Part shown: piece by piece, positions 63,301 through 64,000 of the stretch
How the letters are laid out: each line of letters opens with the position of its first letter
How positions within the stretch are numbered: position 1 is the stretch's first letter
From: Rotaria sp. Silwood1
Taxonomy: Eukaryota; Rotifera; Eurotatoria; Philodinida; Philodinidae
Length of the DNA: 64,000 bases
Assembly (NCBI GenBank): GCA_905250075.1
Contig: CAJNOP010000021.1
Location: 506,363 to 570,362, forward strand
Direction of reading: 5' to 3'
Position numbers and translations under genes: made by a program
The notes under the pieces: generated by a model
Told to the model about the DNA's origin: nothing
Seen by the model: the letters and a program-made list of their open reading frames with translations, nothing else
Databases searched by the model: none

Positions 63301-63752
63301 AAATAAACTTAAAAAAAAGATATTATTTACAGATGTAAATGTCCATCGATAACTAGTAGCTTGTTCACTTGGTCGACATCGAAGGATGACTTGTGTATTT
63401 TCTTGTGCTTGTCCTTGAGCAGTTTGTCCTTGAACAATATCAATTGTTACTGTAAATGCAGAAGCTAAAGAAAGAAAATAAGTTTATTATATTAATACAA
63501 AAGAAAAAAAATCTTTATACGATAGCTTGGAACAGTTGTTGTTGGAACTGGACCTTTAAACAAATGAAAATCATATGAAATTTTCATTAACTTTTTTTCA
63601 ATAAAATTACCTCCAAAAGTAAGAACACTAATTCCATCAGCATACCCACTACCCGGAATTGAACAACGATAATTTCCCAAATAAGGTCTTGAAATAGGAC
63701 GAATATGAAGAGTTTTACCACGTGGATAAAGTGGTTGTTCATCGCTAAGAAG
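57242..63752 (-). CDS. HSPG2: Perlecan-like basement-membrane proteoglycan core (5' end outside window)
   Basis: At least 29 exons (complement), high to low: 63611-63752, 63521-63552, 63331-63464, 63127-63268, 62923-63060, 62781-62871, 62688-62728, 62476-62625, 62091-62414, 61946-62031, 61757-61877, 61498-61691, 61081-61449, 60884-61002, 60599-60833, 60419-60524, 60222-60361, 59970-60159, 59583-59912, 59433-59515, 59068-59373, 58817-59009, 58739-58759, 58658-58678, 58290-58568, 58010-58177, 57884-57953, 57753-57823, 57486-57697, 57242-57415. Phases agree at the joins I checked, and nearly all introns are 45-100 bp. The domain order is Ig, Ig, three LDLa, Ig, laminin-EGF, laminin B (IV), laminin-EGF, then about seven Ig. 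This is the perlecan/UNC-52/Trol order; such proteins are secreted and organise basement membranes. The chain ends after the last Ig with a basic tail (ELRKKKKRRS, stop 57242-57244), with no laminin-G module. AATAAA follows at once. Confidence 0.92.
58658..58759 (-). other. HSPG2: Pair of sister 21-nt microexons in the perlecan-like gene
   Basis: Exons 58739-58759 and 58658-58678 each have 21 nt and code seven residues in the same phase: AGTQSAH and AASQGGH. Both have G|GTAAGT donors and acceptors in short introns of similar sequence (AAAAAG(T/C)AATG...AATTGTTAAA). They look like a duplicated exon. Skipping one or both would keep the reading frame. Confidence 0.75.
60419..62031 (-). other. 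HSPG2: Perlecan-like: laminin-EGF and laminin B (domain IV) block
   Basis: Laminin-EGF modules ([10 protein letters not shown], then [23 protein letters not shown]) lead into one laminin B domain: [23 protein letters not shown], then [20 protein letters not shown] and LRGVTLNVA. It is followed by [20 protein letters not shown] and [18 protein letters not shown]. Vertebrate perlecan has three such laminin B blocks; here only one is present. The fold should be a rod segment between LDLa and Ig regions. Confidence 0.88.
62476..63060 (-). other. HSPG2: Perlecan-like: three LDL-receptor class A modules
   Basis: Exons 62923-63060, 62781-62871 plus 62688-62728, and 62476-62625 each end in an SDE motif: [20 protein letters not shown] and [10 protein letters not shown]. 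These acidic ends bind calcium in the family. In the first module the usual Cys before Asp-Gly is Phe ([11 protein letters not shown]), so one disulphide should be missing. Modules two and three have the normal Cys set. The second module is split by an intron within CDGDR/DC. Confidence 0.88.
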
Positions 63753-64000
63753 CTAAGAAAAGAAGATATTTAAATTATCAAAATTAATTAGTAGCATGAA
63801 CCTTAATTAGAATCCATTCACCTATACTCATAGAGAACAAAAGACTTTTAGTCATCAGAAGATTTCATTTGCATGATAATTCATTTTAAACTTATCATCT
63901 TTTGTAAAACACAACCTAGAAGAGTTGTTGAAGGATGGGAATAATATTTTACTTTACTTTCCAATAGTGTGCACCTAGATAAACATTTGGTTGAAAATGA
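63753..64000 (-). other. HSPG2: Intron or 5' continuation of the perlecan-like gene
   Basis: The acceptor TTTCTTAG at 63753-63760 starts the most 5' exon seen. No coding frame continues to the window edge, so this intron is longer than the rest and the signal peptide and N-terminal exons lie outside. Confidence 0.5.

Overview
This is an AT-rich animal (metazoan) nuclear segment. Protein-coding genes are split by GT-AG introns, most of them 45-100 bp long, and end in AATAAA signals. Their products are animal proteins: a perlecan-type matrix protein, a poly(rC)-binding KH protein, a C2orf81 homologue and an amidated-neuropeptide precursor. Tiny introns, low GC, a FLYWCH-MULE transposon and many short palindromic elements would suit a rotifer, possibly bdelloid. 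That placement is inference; no single sequence here proves it. No bacterial-type operon, CRISPR array, rRNA, convincing tRNA or retroelement was recognised.

Layout. 1-178: C-terminal end of a proline/glutamine-rich protein (+). 0.3-4.99 kb: AT-rich sequence with one diverged tandem duplication. 4.99-8.38 kb: a MULE DNA transposon carrying a FLYWCH/MULE transposase, interrupted by a 1.3-kb foldback element with its own target duplication. 8.54-18.60 kb: two tandem paralogues of a type II membrane, glycosyltransferase-like protein, each with one 3-3.6 kb intron. 19.02-20.41 kb: a very large palindrome. 20.55-23.21 kb: C2orf81 homologue, nine exons (+). 25.45-26.84 kb: two-finger C2H2 protein, four exons (+). 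26.9-33.3 kb: gene-poor, with foldback elements. 33.30-34.81 kb: PCBP-like gene, nine coding exons (-). 34.9-42 kb: non-coding, microsatellite-rich, partly GC-richer; probably the 5' region of PCBP. 42.6-44.3 kb: a foldback element and a dead Tc1/mariner copy. 49.15-49.66 kb: neuropeptide precursor (+). 51.29-51.60 kb and 54.85-55.14 kb: two short membrane-protein exons (-), the second with a frame problem. 55.8-56.55 kb: another foldback element. 57.24 kb to the window end: perlecan-like gene (-), incomplete at its 5' end.

The strongest unexplained signal is the density of long palindromic (foldback) elements. About ten were found by eye, roughly 8 kb in total. In most of them the two arms fill nearly the whole element. 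None has a credible ORF. Four lie in introns and should be transcribed as long hairpins; one accounts for the only long intron of C2orf81. Other points of note are the neuropeptide precursor with three predicted [F/Y]GxL-amides, the perlecan homologue that ends without the laminin-G module and has Ig domains lacking their cysteines, a pair of sister 21-nt microexons, and mosaic divergence (probable gene conversion) between the tandem glycosyltransferase-like genes. The genes do not form one pathway; matrix, RNA-binding, peptide-signalling and Golgi functions sit side by side.
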